Source of the DNA: Luteibacter rhizovicinus
Lineage (GTDB): Bacteria > Pseudomonadota > Gammaproteobacteria > Xanthomonadales > Rhodanobacteraceae
Reading direction: 5' to 3'
Assembly (NCBI RefSeq): GCF_004342265.1
Contig: NZ_SMCS01000003.1
Coordinates: 248,001 to 312,000 of the forward strand
Length of the DNA: 64,000 nucleotides
Of this stretch, positions 1 through 10,187 are shown one piece after another. How positions within the stretch are numbered: the stretch's first letter is position 1; every line of letters starts with the position of its first letter. Made by a program: the position numbers and the translations under genes. The notes beneath the pieces were generated by a model. The model saw only the letters and a program-made list of their open reading frames with translations. It was not told the DNA's origin and made no database searches.

Positions 1-22
1 CTGTGGTTGCTGCGCGCCTTGG

Positions 23-661
23 TCAGGGCGATGCGCGCCTTACGGCTGAAATGAAGCGCTCCATCTTAGCCCCATCCTTGATACCCGGCGACGTCTCGAT
101 GCCGCTGGACACGTCCACGGCCCATGGCCGCGCAACTTCGATTGCCTGCGCGACGTTGTCCGCGGTGAGCCCGCCTGCCAGGAGCAGGGGCTGGTCCAGA
201 TCGGCCGGCATCAGCGACCAGTCGAAACGATGGCCGCTGCCGCCCATTTCGCCCAGACCGTGCCCATCCAGAAGCAGTCCGGCCGCGCGCGGGTAATCCC
301 GAAGGCGCGCCAGCGCCGAAGCACCCTCGCCCATCGCGATGGCCTTCAGATAGCGCAGGCCGAAGGCGGCGCAGTCGTCGTCGCGTTCGTTGCCATGGAA
401 CTGGAGCATGTCCGGGCGCACGGTGTCGACGACATGGGCAATCCAGTCGGGCTCGTCGTCCATCACCAGCGCCACTACGCTGACGAAGGGCGGCACGGTG
501 GCGCGAATACGCGCGGCGGCTTCCGGTTCGATGAAACGCTTGCTGCGGCGGGTGAAAACGAAACCAATGGCATCCGCGCCGAGGTCCGCGGCAAGGTCCG
601 CGTCTTCTTCGCGTGTGATGCCGCAGCATTTGATCCGCGTTCTCATGATCCGTGTTCTCAC
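23..661 (-). CDS. trpF: Phosphoribosylanthranilate isomerase
   Basis: TrpF isomerises N-(5'-phosphoribosyl)anthranilate to the 1-deoxyribulose form, the third step of tryptophan synthesis, in the cytoplasm. The 212-residue product is a single (beta/alpha)8 barrel of normal family length. The catalytic cysteine lies in KCCGI (residues 11-15) and the catalytic aspartate is D132 in LLLDG. The phosphate-binding GGLTADN loop follows. The GTG start at 661 overlaps the truA stop in a GTGA, which points to translational coupling. An ATG at 646 is the alternative start. The first ten residues are an exact tandem repeat, [10 protein letters not shown], so the GTG start may be a duplicated copy of the original ATG start. 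Placement directly after truA is the order known from Pseudomonas and xanthomonads. Confidence 0.95.
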   Translation of the reverse strand: MRTRIMRTRIKCCGITREEDADLAADLGADAIGFVFTRRSKRFIEPEAAARIRATVPPFVSVVALVMDDEPDWIAHVVDTVRPDMLQFHGNERDDDCAAFGLRYLKAIAMGEGASALARLRDYPRAAGLLLDGHGLGEMGGSGHRFDWSLMPADLDQPLLLAGGLTADNVAQAIEVARPWAVDVSSGIETSPGIKDGAKMERFISAVRRASP

Positions 662-1425
662 AATGTCACCTCCATGGGAAGGCCCCAGTGCGCTTCGTAG
701 CGCGGGCCCAGAAACGTCAATCCTTCGGCTGGCGCGGTGGCGCCGGCGACCTCGCGGTTACGTCCTTCCAGCAGTTCGGCCATCCACGCCACCGGCTGTT
801 CGCCGCGCCCGATGGGCAGCAGCGAACCGACGATATTGCGCACCATGTGATGCAGGAACGCGTTTGCCTGGATTTCAACCACGACCTGGTTGTCTTCGCG
901 GAACACGGAAATCGAATGTACGTTGCGACGCGCGTGCGTGGCCTGGCAGGAAATCGCCCGGAACGCCGAGAAATCGTGCTCGCCGATCAGGGCTTGTGCG
1001 GCGACGTGCATCGCTTCGGCATCCAGCGCGCGACGCTCCCACGCAACGAAGCGGGCATCCAGCGCCGGGCGTACCAGCCGCGGAAGAATACGGTAGCGAT
1101 ACTGCCGTGCGCGCGCGGAAAAGCGCGCATGGAAATCGTCGGCCACTGGCTGGGCCCACGTCACCGCTACGGAATGCGGCAGGTTCGAGCATGCGCCGAG
1201 AATCCAGCCGCGCATGTCGCGGACCACGTCGGTATCGAAATGAACGACCTGACAGCGCCCATGCACGCCCGCATCGGTACGGCCGGCGGCCGTGACCTCG
1301 ACAGGCTGTGCCGCGACCTTGGCCAGCGCCTTTTCGAGCGCGCCCTGCACGGTCGACGCATGGCTCAGCCGCTGCCAGCCGAAAAAGTCGGTGCCGTCGT
1401 ATTCGACGCCTAGAGCAATGCGCAT
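658..1425 (-). CDS. truA: tRNA pseudouridine(38-40) synthase TruA
   Basis: TruA converts uridines 38-40 of the tRNA anticodon arm to pseudouridine. The 255-residue protein carries the signature GRTDAGVHG with catalytic Asp51. Its N-terminus, [18 protein letters not shown], is typical of the family. I chose the ATG at 1425 because the 32 extra residues obtainable by starting at 1521 resemble no TruA N-terminus and run into the fimV terminator region. The stop overlaps the trpF start (GTGA). The gene reads in the same direction as fimV but lies beyond its terminator, so it may have its own promoter in 1426-1518. No anomaly was seen. Confidence 0.95.
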   Translation of the reverse strand: MRIALGVEYDGTDFFGWQRLSHASTVQGALEKALAKVAAQPVEVTAAGRTDAGVHGRCQVVHFDTDVVRDMRGWILGACSNLPHSVAVTWAQPVADDFHARFSARARQYRYRILPRLVRPALDARFVAWERRALDAEAMHVAAQALIGEHDFSAFRAISCQATHARRNVHSISVFREDNQVVVEIQANAFLHHMVRNIVGSLLPIGRGEQPVAWMAELLEGRNREVAGATAPAEGLTFLGPRYEAHWGLPMEVTL

Positions 1426-1518
1426 GGAGCAATGGACGGGTGGCGGAAACGCGTAAGGGTAGCACCCGAGGATAGCCGGGCGCTGCAGGAGCGCCCCCGT
1501 GTCCGGACCGGCAGAAAG

Positions 1519-1547
1519 CAAAAAGCCGGCTTTCGCCGGCTTCCGCT
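1519..1547 (-). terminator. Rho-independent terminator after fimV
   Basis: An 8-bp perfect stem (AAGCCGGC at 1523-1530, GCCGGCTT at 1535-1542) with a 4-base loop. On the minus strand it is followed by a T run. It lies 24 bases past the fimV stop and separates fimV from truA. Confidence 0.8.
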
Positions 1548-1565
1548 TTACGGACGCGAAGGATC

Positions 1566-3992
1566 TCAGCCGATATCCGACAGAATCCGGCGTGCCGTGT
1601 CCTGCTGCATCTGCGAACCCTCGACGATCACTTCCTCGAGCATCGCGCGGGCACCATCGGCGTCGCCCATGTCTAGGTAGGCACGGGCCAGGTCGAGCTT
1701 GGTGTCGACCGGGTCGTCGCTGAAGTTCTCCGCTTCCGCGGCGAACGACGGTTCGTCGCCAAAGGACGGCTCGTCGAACTTCCAGGTGGACGGAACCTCT
1801 TCGGTGGCCGGCGTTTCGGCGACCGGCAGGTCATGCACCGGCTCGGAAGGAAGCACGTCGTCGAACGCCGAAACCGCGTCGTCGCGATGGGCGGCCGGCG
1901 CGACATACAGGGAGTCGGGAGTACCGATGTCGAACGCTTCCGGCGCGCTGTCGCGGGCTTCGGCGTCCGCGCGCTGCTGCGGCGTCAGATCGAAATTGAA
2001 GTGATATTCGCTGTGTTTGTGCGGCGTGGTGACGGCCGGACGCTCCGGCTCATGCGGCGTCTCGACATAGCTGTCGAGGTCGAACGCTTCCAGCGCGGCG
2101 GCTTCGTCTTCGTCATCGGGAATCAGAGCTTCCTCACCCTTGCCGCCGAAAAGCGGATGGCTGGGAGCCAGGTCTTCGCCCATACCGACCACTTCCTGCC
2201 ATTCCGCCTGTTGCGGATCGGCGACGTGGGCATACATGGCCTCGGCGGAGGCTTCGAAATGTTCGACGTCGCGACGACCGTAGTAGAGGCTGACCAGTTC
2301 CAGGTGCAGACCGATGTCGTCCGGATGCTCGGACAGTGCATCCAGCAACTCGCGCTGGTCCTGATCGAGTCCGCCGGTATGGAAGCTGTCGAACGCCTGC
2401 TCGTCACCGAAACGGTCGGCCAGCGACGATGTCGCGACCGATGCCGTGGCCGGCGACTTGCGGCGACCGAAGACAGCGGCTACCAACCCCAGAAGGACGA
2501 CGACGCCACCGGCGCCCCATGCCCAGGGCTGCATGTACCAGAGGTCGTCATTGGACGCGACCGGCGTCAGGGGCGACTTCGCGGCGGGCTTGGCCGGCAC
2601 GGGGACCGGCTTCGCGGCGACGGGCGGCGGCGTGGCCGGCTGGGCGTCCTTGAGCGGCATCGTGGCGACCGTCGCACCCGTAGCGGGCACGGTGGTGGCG
2701 GGCGCCGTCGCGACTGCCGCGACGGGCGGCGTAGCAGCCGTCGTGGCGGCGGGAGACGCAGCCGGAGCCGGAGCCGCGGCGACCGGCGCTGCCGGAACCG
2801 GCTCGCCCGACGCCTTGCGGGTCTCGGCGAGCTTGCGCTGGAGGTCGGCGATCTCCGAGTCCTTCAGGCTCAGCAGGCGCTGGTTTTTCTGGTTGATTTC
2901 CTCGAGGTCGCCGATACGGGACTTCAGTTCGGCACCCTGCTGCTTCATCGAAGCCAGGGATTCCTGCGATGTCGCCAGTTCCTGCTTCAGACCCGCAATC
3001 GCGGCATCGCCCTTGCCACCGGCAACGCCGGCGCGCGTGGAGGCGCTGTCGCCACCTTCGGCGGCCGGAGCCAGCGCGAGGCGATCGGAAGCCGTTTTCT
3101 TCGCGGACGGCGCAGGAGCGGCCTGACCGGTCGCGGCGGCGTCGGCCACCACGGACGGCGCACGGGTGCTGCCAGCACGCCAGTCCTCGTTCTGCCTGCG
3201 CACTTCCGCCAGCGCGGTGGCGGCACTAAGGGCTTCGACGTCTTCGGCACTGGGTACGCGCAGCACGGCGCCCGTCTTCAGGGCATTCATGTTGTCGCGG
3301 TAGAAGGCATCAGGATTGGCCTTATGCAAGGCCACCAGCATGCGGTTGATATCGCCGCCACCGGTCGCTTCGCGGGCGATGGTGGAAAGCGTCTGACCGC
3401 GCTCGACCGGGCCGTAGCTGCCGCCGGGTGCGGCCGTTGGCTTGGCGGCGGCCTTGGCTGCCCGCGGCGCACGCGCCGGAGCGGGTGCGGCGGCGGCCGT
3501 GCTGCCCGACGCGCGACTAGCGGCGTGCGAACTGCCCGACGATGCCGGAGCAGCCGCGGAGGAAGGCTGCGTGGCACTGACCGGAGCGGCACTGCTGGCG
3601 CGCGGCGGGTCGAGGAGCATGGTCACTTCGCGAACGACCTTATTGCCGCCGGCGTTCACTTCGACCAGGAAATCGAGATAGGTATCGCGCACCGGCTCGG
3701 CGCTGGTCACCCGGATGACCGGCTGCCCCTGCGCGTTACGGGTCACGGCGAACTGCAATGCGACCGGCAGGCCCTTGCGGTTGATCCCCGCGTGCGAGAA
3801 AGCGTCCTCGGAGGCGAGCGTGACCTGGATGCGGCTGGCATCGGTGGATACGTCTGTGAGCGGAATGTCCGCGAGCAGCGGCTGGTCCATGGTCGATTTG
3901 ACCTGAACCTGACCCAGATTCTGAGCCAACGCATGGCCTGTACCGACGGCCAGCGCCAGCATGATCGATAGCTTCAACGAACGGTTCATCAA
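1566..3992 (-). CDS. fimV: FimV/HubP-family polar hub protein
   Basis: FimV-family proteins are inner-membrane, peptidoglycan-binding polar landmarks. They are needed for type IV pilus assembly and twitching in Pseudomonas and organise polar proteins in Vibrio (HubP). The 808-residue product shows, in order: a signal peptide (about 1-24); the conserved FimV N-terminal domain (LGQVQVKS...); an Ala/Pro linker; a LysM domain (about 190-248); a coiled coil (about 335-395); Ala/Pro-rich low complexity; a transmembrane helix (about 485-513) ending in GRRK; a strongly acidic cytoplasmic part; and the C-terminal FimV/TPR motif [20 protein letters not shown]. The asd-fimV-truA-trpF order is the known family context. 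No pilus genes lie in the window. It ends at a clear terminator. Confidence 0.93.
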   Translation of the reverse strand: MMNRSLKLSIMLALAVGTGHALAQNLGQVQVKSTMDQPLLADIPLTDVSTDASRIQVTLASEDAFSHAGINRKGLPVALQFAVTRNAQGQPVIRVTSAEPVRDTYLDFLVEVNAGGNKVVREVTMLLDPPRASSAAPVSATQPSSAAAPASSGSSHAASRASGSTAAAAPAPARAPRAAKAAAKPTAAPGGSYGPVERGQTLSTIAREATGGGDINRMLVALHKANPDAFYRDNMNALKTGAVLRVPSAEDVEALSAATALAEVRRQNEDWRAGSTRAPSVVADAAATGQAAPAPSAKKTASDRLALAPAAEGGDSASTRAGVAGGKGDAAIAGLKQELATSQESLASMKQQGAELKSRIGDLEEINQKNQRLLSLKDSEIADLQRKLAETRKASGEPVPAAPVAAAPAPAASPAATTAATPPVAAVATAPATTVPATGATVATMPLKDAQPATPPPVAAKPVPVPAKPAAKSPLTPVASNDDLWYMQPWAWGAGGVVVLLGLVAAVFGRRKSPATASVATSSLADRFGDEQAFDSFHTGGLDQDQRELLDALSEHPDDIGLHLELVSLYYGRRDVEHFEASAEAMYAHVADPQQAEWQEVVGMGEDLAPSHPLFGGKGEEALIPDDEDEAAALEAFDLDSYVETPHEPERPAVTTPHKHSEYHFNFDLTPQQRADAEARDSAPEAFDIGTPDSLYVAPAAHRDDAVSAFDDVLPSEPVHDLPVAETPATEEVPSTWKFDEPSFGDEPSFAAEAENFSDDPVDTKLDLARAYLDMGDADGARAMLEEVIVEGSQMQQDTARRILSDIG

Positions 3993-4150
3993 TCACTTCC
4001 CCCGAACAAAACCGGTGCCGGCGGCCTGCTCTGAAAGGCAGTTGGCCGCAAAGGCGCCACTTTAGTTCACCCCACCAAGAAAGAACAATAGCGGATACGG
4101 GCAGTTACGCGACAACGTTAACGCCGTCATGAAACCCGTGAACGCTCCCC

Positions 4151-4435
4151 TTACTTGCCCCCCTGAGGGCGACTTGCAGCATTCAGCTCGGCCTGGAGCT
4201 GGGCGATGATACGGTCCCGCTCGCGCAGCTTGTCTTCCGCGCTACGTCCATCTGTCTCCAGCGCGTCCAGACGCTTCTGCAACTTCTGGATTTCGGCGTC
4301 CTGCGCGGCTTTGGCCGCGCGGGCGGATTCCACCTGCGAACGGACAGCCGGTTTGGGCGCCGCCGTGCCGTCCTGTGCGGCCGCCGCGTAAAGCGGCGAC
4401 AGCATGAGCAGGCCGAACGCGACGGCGCCCCTCAT
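4151..4435 (-). CDS. Small periplasmic coiled-coil protein, unknown function
   Basis: A 94-residue protein with a signal peptide (about 1-20, ending AAAAQ) followed by a charged, heptad-like helix (AEIQKLQKRLDALETDG...IIAQLQAELNAAS), predicted to be a coiled coil across residues 35-86. I recognise no named family. The ATG at 4435 shares one base with the asd stop codon (TAATG), so it is almost certainly translated by re-initiation after asd. The gene lies between asd and fimV in an otherwise conserved locus. A periplasmic partner or spacer for the FimV system is possible, but that is inference from position only. Longer in-frame readings upstream run through asd in another frame and were rejected. 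Confidence 0.75.
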   Translation of the reverse strand: MRGAVAFGLLMLSPLYAAAAQDGTAAPKPAVRSQVESARAAKAAQDAEIQKLQKRLDALETDGRSAEDKLRERDRIIAQLQAELNAASRPQGGK

Positions 4436-5463
4436 TACAGATAATCCTGAATCAGGATTTCGGCGATCTGAATGGCGTTCAGGGCGGCACCCTTGCGGAT
4501 GTTGTCCGACACGACCCACAAATCCAGACCACGCTCGTGGGAGATGTCCTCGCGGATACGGCCGACGAAGACCGCATCCTTTCCGGCAGCCTCGGTCACC
4601 GGCGTGGGATAACCGCCCGCCTTCCTCTCGTCCATCACGACCACGCCCGGGGCTTCGCTGAGAAGCTCGCGGGCACGCACGGCGTCGATCTTCTCGCGCG
4701 TCTCGATATGCACCGCTTCGGCATGACCGTAGAACACCGGCACGCGCACGGCGGTCGGGTTCACCTGGATGGTGTCGTCTTCCAGGATCTTCCGGGTTTC
4801 CCACACCATCTTCATTTCTTCCTTGGTGTAGCCGTTCGGCTGGAAGTCGTCGATGTGCGGAATGACGTTGAACGCGATCTGCTTAGCGAATTTATTCGTT
4901 TCCACGGGCTGGAAGTTCAGCATCGCGGCGGTCTGCTTGCCGAGCTCTTCCATGCCCGAGCGGCCCGCGCCGGACACCGACTGATAGGTGGCGACGTTGA
5001 TGCGCTCGATACCCACGGCGCGATGGATCGGCGCCAGGGCGACCAGCATCTGCATGGTCGAGCAGTTCGGGTTCGCGATGATGCCGCGGTTCCCGTACTG
5101 CGCGATGGCGTGCGGATTGACCTCGCTGATCACCAGCGGAATGCCATCCTGATAACGGAATTCGGACGTGTTATCGATGACGACGGCACCCGCCGCCGCC
5201 GCGCGCGGGGCGTGTTCGCGGCTGACCGAACCACCGGCCGAGAAGAAGGCGATGTCCACACCGTCGAAGTCGTATTTGGCGAGGTCTTTGACGACGATCG
5301 ATTTTCCGTCGAACTCGATCGTACCGCCGGCCGAGCGCTCGCTCGCCAGGGGTACCAGTTCGCTGATCGGAAACTCGCGCTCGGCGAGGACGGACAGCAG
5401 GGTTTCGCCAACGGCGCCGGTCGCACCGACAATGGCCACCTTGTAACTCGTCTTCTTGCTCAT
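4435..5463 (-). CDS. asd: Aspartate-semialdehyde dehydrogenase
   Basis: Asd reduces aspartyl phosphate to aspartate semialdehyde with NADPH, the branch point to lysine/diaminopimelate, threonine and methionine. The 342-residue product has the nucleotide-binding GATGAVGE (13-20), the substrate loop SEVNPHAI, and the active-site cysteine Cys134 in NPNCSTMQ. Length and motifs are those of the Gram-positive/xanthomonad-type Asd. The ATG at 5463 follows an AGAGAC purine-rich stretch. The extra 19 codons back to 5520 ([10 protein letters not shown]...) do not belong to the family. It is separated by 43 bases from the upstream dehydrogenase gene and followed without a gap by the coiled-coil gene. 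Confidence 0.96.
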   Translation of the reverse strand: MSKKTSYKVAIVGATGAVGETLLSVLAEREFPISELVPLASERSAGGTIEFDGKSIVVKDLAKYDFDGVDIAFFSAGGSVSREHAPRAAAAGAVVIDNTSEFRYQDGIPLVISEVNPHAIAQYGNRGIIANPNCSTMQMLVALAPIHRAVGIERINVATYQSVSGAGRSGMEELGKQTAAMLNFQPVETNKFAKQIAFNVIPHIDDFQPNGYTKEEMKMVWETRKILEDDTIQVNPTAVRVPVFYGHAEAVHIETREKIDAVRARELLSEAPGVVVMDERKAGGYPTPVTEAAGKDAVFVGRIREDISHERGLDLWVVSDNIRKGAALNAIQIAEILIQDYL

Positions 5464-5506
5464 CGTCTCTTTATAGTCTTGGGGGCGGGAACAGGGTGCG
5501 GCCGGC

Positions 5507-6499
5507 TTATGCCAGCACACCCGGATTCAATAAGGTGGGCGGCCGGCCGGCATGCGGACCATGTCCGAACGCAGCCAACACATTGTCCACAGCCAGCGCC
5601 GCCATACCGCGACGCGTGTCTCGACTTGCGCTGGCGATATGCGGACTGAGCAGTACGTTGTCGAGCTCCAGCAGAGCCGGATGGACCGCCGGCTCGCCTT
5701 CGAATACATCCAGTGCTGCGCCGGCGATGGTGCCACGGGCCAGCGCTTCGGCCAGCGCGGCATCGTCGACGATGCCGCCCCGGGCGATATTAATAAGAAT
5801 GGCGCCAGGCTTCATCCGGGCCAGTTCGGCCGCGCCGATGGCATGGCGGTTGGCCGGCGTGAACGGCAGCACCAGAATCAGATGGTCCGATTCGCGCAGG
5901 AGCGTGTCCTTGTCGACATAGCTCGCCGCGTACTCGCGCTCGGTCTCGGGCGCCAGGCGCGAACGGTTGTGATAGATGACCCGCGTGCGAAAACCGATGG
6001 CTCGCCGCGCGATGGCCTGGCCGATGCGGCCCATGCCGAGAATACCCAGCGTGCGACCGTGCACATCGGCGCCCAGCCAGCCGTCGAAACGGGACGACGT
6101 CCACTGCCCGTCGCGCAACCAGCGCTCGGCGGCGCTCACGCGCCGCGCGGCACCGAGCATCAGCGCCCAGGCGTAATCGGCGACCGTTTCATTGAGTACG
6201 TCGGGCGTATTGGACGCACCGACACCCGCGGCGCTCAGCGCGTCGAGATCGAGATTGTTGTAGCCCACGCCCAGATTGGCGACGAAACGCAGCGACGGCG
6301 CCTTGGCGAGCACGTCGGCATCGATGCGATCGGCGAGCCCGACGATCGCGGCTTCGACGCCGGCAAGCCGGCTGACAAGGGCATCGGGTGGCAATACCCG
6401 CTCTTCCGCCTCGGCATGTACTTCGAAGTATTCGTGCAGCGGCTCGACCACGTCGGGAAACAGGGGACGGGAGATCCAGAGCTTCGGCTTGCCGCTCAC
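5507..6499 (-). CDS. D-isomer-specific 2-hydroxyacid dehydrogenase (glyoxylate/hydroxypyruvate reductase-like)
   Basis: An NAD(P)H-dependent reductase of 2-keto acids such as glyoxylate or hydroxypyruvate. The 330-residue product has the Rossmann motif [15 protein letters not shown] in mid-protein and the catalytic Arg in ARGGIVDD. A downstream Glu lies in FEGEP and the catalytic His in LSPHIASAS. The GTG start at 6499 overlaps the aroC stop as GTGA, implying coupling. Readings that start further upstream overlap aroC in another frame and were rejected. Substrate cannot be fixed from sequence; the HNRSRLAPE region after the Rossmann fold would suit NADPH (Arg/Ser at the cofactor position). 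Its place beside aroC and asd does not define a pathway role. Confidence 0.9.
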   Translation of the reverse strand: MSGKPKLWISRPLFPDVVEPLHEYFEVHAEAEERVLPPDALVSRLAGVEAAIVGLADRIDADVLAKAPSLRFVANLGVGYNNLDLDALSAAGVGASNTPDVLNETVADYAWALMLGAARRVSAAERWLRDGQWTSSRFDGWLGADVHGRTLGILGMGRIGQAIARRAIGFRTRVIYHNRSRLAPETEREYAASYVDKDTLLRESDHLILVLPFTPANRHAIGAAELARMKPGAILINIARGGIVDDAALAEALARGTIAGAALDVFEGEPAVHPALLELDNVLLSPHIASASRDTRRGMAALAVDNVLAAFGHGPHAGRPPTLLNPGVLA

Positions 6500-7608
6500 G
6501 GCGTACCCTCCGTCACACTGCCCGGGATACGCGGCGACACCGGCCCCACGTCCGCGCACTGCGCGCGGTGACGCAGCGCATGATCCATCAGCACCAGGGC
6601 CATCATGGCTTCGGCGATGGGAATGGCGCGGATGCCGACGCAGGGATCGTGGCGCCCCTTCGTTACGACATCCACCGGGTTTCCGGCTTTGTCGATGCTA
6701 TGGCCCGGCACGAGAATGCTGGACGTCGGCTTGAACGCCATCGAGGCGACCACGGCCTGACCGGTGCTTATGCCACCGAGTACGCCACCGGCATGGTTGG
6801 ACGTAAAGCCGTCCGCCGTCATCTGGTCGCGATGAACCGAGCCGTTCTGCGTGACCACCGCGAAACCGTCGCCGATCTCCACGCCCTTGACGGCATTGAT
6901 CGACATCATCGCCGCGGCGAGGTCGCCGTCGAGCTTGCCGTAGATCGGCTCGCCCCAGCCCGGCGGCACATCGCTGGCGATCACCGTTACCCGTGCGCCG
7001 ACCGAATCGCCTGACTTGCGCAGGGCGTCCATATAGGCCTCGAGCTCGGGAACCTGATCGGCATCGGGCCAGAAAAACGAGTTCGTCTCGATCGCGGCGG
7101 GGTCGAAGCCGCGAGGAACGACGTCGCCGATCTGTGCGAGATGCGCATGCACCTCGATACCGAAATGTTCCGCCAGCCACTTCTTCGCCACCGTACCGGC
7201 TGCCACGCGCATCGTCGTTTCGCGGGCGGACGAACGTCCACCGCCGCGCGGGTCGCGGATGCCGTACTTCTGCCAGTACGCATAGTCGGCGTGGCCCGGG
7301 CGGAACGTGTCGACGATGTTGCCGTAGTCCTTCGAGCGCGCGTCCACGTTACGGATCAGCAGCGCGATGGGGGTGCCGGTGGTCAGGCCCTCGTACACGC
7401 CCGAAAGGATTTCGATGTCGTCCGTTTCCCGGCGCTGCGACGTATGCCGCGAACGTCCCGTGGCCCGACGATCCAGGTCGACGCGAAAATCGTCGGCTTC
7501 CAGCGCCAGGCCCGGCGGACAGCCGTCGATAACGCAACCGATGGCCGGGCCGTGGCTTTCGCCGAAGGTGGTAACGCTGAGAATCTTGCCGAACGTATTG
7601 GAGGACAC
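6496..7608 (-). CDS. aroC: Chorismate synthase
   Basis: AroC eliminates phosphate from 5-enolpyruvylshikimate 3-phosphate to give chorismate, using reduced FMN. The 370-residue product contains the three family signatures: [18 protein letters not shown] near the start, the [14 protein letters not shown] region followed by [11 protein letters not shown], and later [10 protein letters not shown] placed the start at the GTG at 7608, which gives the standard N-terminus MSSNTFGK. The ATG at 7665 would add 19 residues absent from the family and would overlap prmB. It is 16 bases downstream of prmB and overlaps the next gene by four bases, so prmB-aroC-dehydrogenase looks like one transcript. Confidence 0.96.
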   Translation of the reverse strand: MSSNTFGKILSVTTFGESHGPAIGCVIDGCPPGLALEADDFRVDLDRRATGRSRHTSQRRETDDIEILSGVYEGLTTGTPIALLIRNVDARSKDYGNIVDTFRPGHADYAYWQKYGIRDPRGGGRSSARETTMRVAAGTVAKKWLAEHFGIEVHAHLAQIGDVVPRGFDPAAIETNSFFWPDADQVPELEAYMDALRKSGDSVGARVTVIASDVPPGWGEPIYGKLDGDLAAAMMSINAVKGVEIGDGFAVVTQNGSVHRDQMTADGFTSNHAGGVLGGISTGQAVVASMAFKPTSSILVPGHSIDKAGNPVDVVTKGRHDPCVGIRAIPIAEAMMALVLMDHALRHRAQCADVGPVSPRIPGSVTEGTP

Positions 7609-7624
7609 AGATTTTCCGTAAGTA

Positions 7625-8545
7625 TCAGGGCCGTGTCGCGCGGACCGCGGCGATCGCGCCGGCATGTTCGATCAGGTCGCGACGTTCCAGCGCGAAGATA
7701 CCCATCTGTCCGACCTTGAACTCCAGCCAGACGAAGGGCAAGTGCGGCAGCAACGACACGAGGGCATGTTCGCTATCGCCCACTTCCACGATCAGCAGGC
7801 CATCGTCGGTGAGATGGTCGGCCGCTTCGTGGAGGATGCGAAGGGTGATGTCCAGTCCATCATCGCCGGATGTCAGACCGAGGACCGGTTCATGGCTATA
7901 TTCGGCCGGCATCGCGGCGTATTCGTCATTGGTGACGTACGGCGGATTGGACACGATGAGGTCATAGCGTTCGTTGGCCACGCCGGAGAACAGATCGGAT
8001 CTGATTGCCCGGACCCGGTCTTCGACATGCTGGAAGACGATGTTTTCGTTGGCCAGCGACAGCGCGTCCTCGCTGATATCGACGATGTCGACCTTCCACT
8101 CGGGGTTGTACTCGGCCATGGCGATACCGATGCAACCCGAACCGGTGCACAGGTCCAGAGCACGCTCCACGTAGCGGTCGTTCAGCCAGGGGGTGAAACG
8201 GCTTTCGATCAGCTCGGCGATGGGCGAACGCGGGACCAGCGCGCGACGGTCGCTCTTGAATTTCAGACCCGCGAACCAAGTTTCACCCACCAGATAGGCC
8301 ACCGGCACGCGCTCGACGATGCGGCGCTCGATCAGGGCCAGTACGGCTTCACGCTCTTCGGCTATCAGACGGCCCGTCCCATAGGCCGGCGGCAGGTCGG
8401 GCGGCAGGTGCAGCACGGCCAGCACGAGATGCGTCGCCTCATCGATGGGATTGTCGTGGCTATGCCCGAACGTCAGCCCGGCCGCCGAAAAGCGGCTGGC
8501 ACCGTAGCGAATGAAGTCGATGATGGTGGACAGTTCGTGCGTCAC
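7625..8545 (-). CDS. prmB: 50S ribosomal protein L3 glutamine methyltransferase PrmB
   Basis: PrmB uses S-adenosylmethionine to N5-methylate a glutamine of ribosomal protein L3. The 306-residue product has the PrmB-type N-terminal helical domain ([19 protein letters not shown]). The Rossmann methyltransferase core follows ([17 protein letters not shown]), then the glutamine-methylating tetrapeptide NPPY in [12 protein letters not shown]. The tight match of the first domain favours PrmB over PrmC/HemK. I chose the GTG at 8545 ([15 protein letters not shown]) because upstream codons to 8650 are low-complexity and unlike the family. It heads the leftward block ending at asd or beyond. Confidence 0.93.
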   Translation of the reverse strand: MTHELSTIIDFIRYGASRFSAAGLTFGHSHDNPIDEATHLVLAVLHLPPDLPPAYGTGRLIAEEREAVLALIERRIVERVPVAYLVGETWFAGLKFKSDRRALVPRSPIAELIESRFTPWLNDRYVERALDLCTGSGCIGIAMAEYNPEWKVDIVDISEDALSLANENIVFQHVEDRVRAIRSDLFSGVANERYDLIVSNPPYVTNDEYAAMPAEYSHEPVLGLTSGDDGLDITLRILHEAADHLTDDGLLIVEVGDSEHALVSLLPHLPFVWLEFKVGQMGIFALERRDLIEHAGAIAAVRATRP

Positions 8546-9161
8546 GGGTCGGCGTGCCTGGGTGGGCGCAATAGTATAGCCGTGTGAGCCCGGAGCCGCG
8601 CTGCGGGTGGGCGTTGGGGCTGAAAATGCCCGCCGGCGGGAGCCGCGCAATCCTCCCCTGCCGACACGCTCCCCCTCCGCGTACGTGCACTCTGGAGATC
8701 GCGACCGCCTTCAGCCATGCAAAGGCTAAGGTACGAATGACACACAGCCAGGCGTAGCCCCACAGCCAAAGCATGAATGCCTACAACGATGCGGGATGCT
8801 GGCTGGCAACCGGCATCAGCCGGGGACGAACATTGGCGGCACCGGGCATCGCGGATCGTTCGCCCGGACAGGGACGGAATAGCGCGAAAACCCCTGAGTT
8901 CCGGTGTTTCCAGCTACGAGACGATCCGGTACGAGGAGCAACCCCCGGCCGCGGTGCCCTGACCCGCACGGCGGACCCCATACCTTCCATATGCCCTCGC
9001 GGAATCGTCCTCATCGGGGACAAAAACGACAATCGCACCCCATTGTCGCCCTTACATCGTCCGACTACCGTGTCCCTCGTCGTCCCCACGACACACATCG
9101 ATTTCCAACCATGAACAGCCTCGACGGCCCGATGCTCCGCTTCAGGTCAGGGAGACAGCGC
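8546..9161. other. Intergenic region between prmB and the T4SS operon
   Basis: About 616 bases separate the leftward prmB gene from the rightward T4SS operon, so promoters for both should lie here. Open frames in it (for example plus-strand 8773-9114) have no ribosome-binding site and no recognisable protein character. A short GC-rich palindrome (GCCCGCCGGCGGG) sits near 8627-8639. I found no convincing -10/-35 pair or tRNA. Confidence 0.5.
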
Positions 9162-9488
9162 ATGCCCCGAAAACCCGACCGACGATATCTCTTTACCGCG
9201 TTGGCTCTCGTCCTCGGCCTACCCATCGAGACCATGGCATCGGAAACGAGCCGTGTCGCCGAACTGCTGGCCGATGCAAACCGGCGCAGCGCGAGCGGCG
9301 AAGCACCCGAGATCATCGAGCGCTGGCTCGTCGACTCCATGCAGCGGATGGGAGCCCGAACGTCGCCAGAGCCGTGGGATGTCTTCGCCAGGGCCCGCTG
9401 GCAAGCCGACGAGAACGGCGCCACGCCAACTTTCGTCGTTCGCACCACCGATGCCACGGTCGCTCCATACACGTCACCAGCACCCTAG
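9162..9488 (+). CDS. Unrecognised exported protein at the head of the T4SS operon
   Basis: A 108-residue protein beginning MPRKPDRRYLFTALAL, with a positively charged start, a hydrophobic stretch and a likely signal-peptidase site near ETMASE (about residue 27). The mature part is hydrophilic and helical at first (VAELLADANRRSASG), with tryptophans later. I do not recognise a family. The ATG at 9162 has GGAG eight bases upstream (9151-9154). An in-frame ATG at 9111 lacks such a site. It is 33 bases ahead of virB2 on the same strand and sits where virB1 is found in many P-type systems, but it has no lytic-transglycosylase motif. It could be a pilus accessory or entry-exclusion-type protein; that is inference. 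Confidence 0.65.
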   Translation: MPRKPDRRYLFTALALVLGLPIETMASETSRVAELLADANRRSASGEAPEIIERWLVDSMQRMGARTSPEPWDVFARARWQADENGATPTFVVRTTDATVAPYTSPAP

Positions 9489-9521
9489 CTCTTGCCACGG
9501 CCACCACGACAAGGAGTCGTC

Positions 9522-9839
9522 ATGAAATCTCCATCGCCGTACACGGTATTCCGAACCGCGACATTACTGACGGTCACGGCGTTCTTCGCCGTCCTATGCA
9601 CATGGCCGTGTATCGCGCTCGCCGCGAACGATGTCATTGGCGACAAGTCGGATATTGCCGTCGGCTGGATCAGGACGGCCGTCAAATTCGTACTAGTCGT
9701 CGCCGTTCTTGGATCGGGCCTGCTTGCCGCATTCGGGCGCATGAGCTGGACCACGGTGGGGCAAGTTCTCATAGGTGCCGTTATCGCCGGCACCGCCGAC
9801 GCCATCGTCAACGGGCTGTATTCGGTACGGGCCGCATGA
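9522..9839 (+). CDS. virB2: VirB2/TrbC-family T4SS major pilin
   Basis: VirB2-type prepilin, the expected main subunit of the T4SS pilus. The 105-residue product has a long signal peptide (cleavage probably after IALAA, about residue 35), then two hydrophobic helices (AVKFVLVVAVLGSGLLAAF and WTTVGQVLIGAVIAGTADAI). This is the family topology after processing. The ATG at 9522 has a strong AAGGAG six bases upstream. The stop overlaps the virB3 start in an ATGA. The call rests on size, topology and operon position, since pilins of this family are poorly conserved in sequence. Confidence 0.85.
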   Translation: MKSPSPYTVFRTATLLTVTAFFAVLCTWPCIALAANDVIGDKSDIAVGWIRTAVKFVLVVAVLGSGLLAAFGRMSWTTVGQVLIGAVIAGTADAIVNGLYSVRAA

Positions 9840-10165
9840 TTTCCGCGCCGCGCCGCGACCCCTTGTTCGGCGGCCTGACCCGTCCACCGACTTATCTCGG
9901 CCTTCCCGTGGAGGCCCTGCTTATCATCGCCGGCGGCAGCGTCATCGCGTTCCTTCTGACCAGCCTCGCCGATGCACCGACGATCTGGCAGTTCGCATCG
10001 CTCGGGCTGGGTGGTTCGCTCTACGTTGCTACACGACTCATATGCGCGCGCGACCTTCGCGCACTTCGCTATCTCTTCCTGCAAGTGGCAACGAAAGGGA
10101 GACATCGCACTCGTCGTTACTGGCTCTGCGGTTCATACGCGCCGCTGCCTTGCCGACATCGCTGA
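9836..10165 (+). CDS. virB3: VirB3-family T4SS inner-membrane protein
   Basis: VirB3 is a small inner-membrane protein that works with VirB4 in pilus assembly. The 109-residue product begins with the family motif DPLFGGLTRPPTYLGLP, followed by two adjacent hydrophobic segments (VEALLIIAGGSVIAFLL and a second around SLGLGGSLYVATRL). The C-terminus is basic. The ATG at 9836 overlaps the virB2 stop (ATGA). It is a separate gene from virB4, 22 bases away, not the fused form seen in some systems. Confidence 0.9.
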   Translation: MISAPRRDPLFGGLTRPPTYLGLPVEALLIIAGGSVIAFLLTSLADAPTIWQFASLGLGGSLYVATRLICARDLRALRYLFLQVATKGRHRTRRYWLCGSYAPLPCRHR

Positions 10166-10187
10166 CATCGGACGCAAAGGAAGCAGG

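Noticed and set aside
1833-3971. 712-codon plus-strand open frame over fimV
   Set aside because: Arg/Gly-rich antisense shadow of fimV, with no family resemblance.
8773-9114. Possible small gene ahead of the T4SS operon
   Set aside because: No ribosome-binding site, no signal or domain, random-looking composition.
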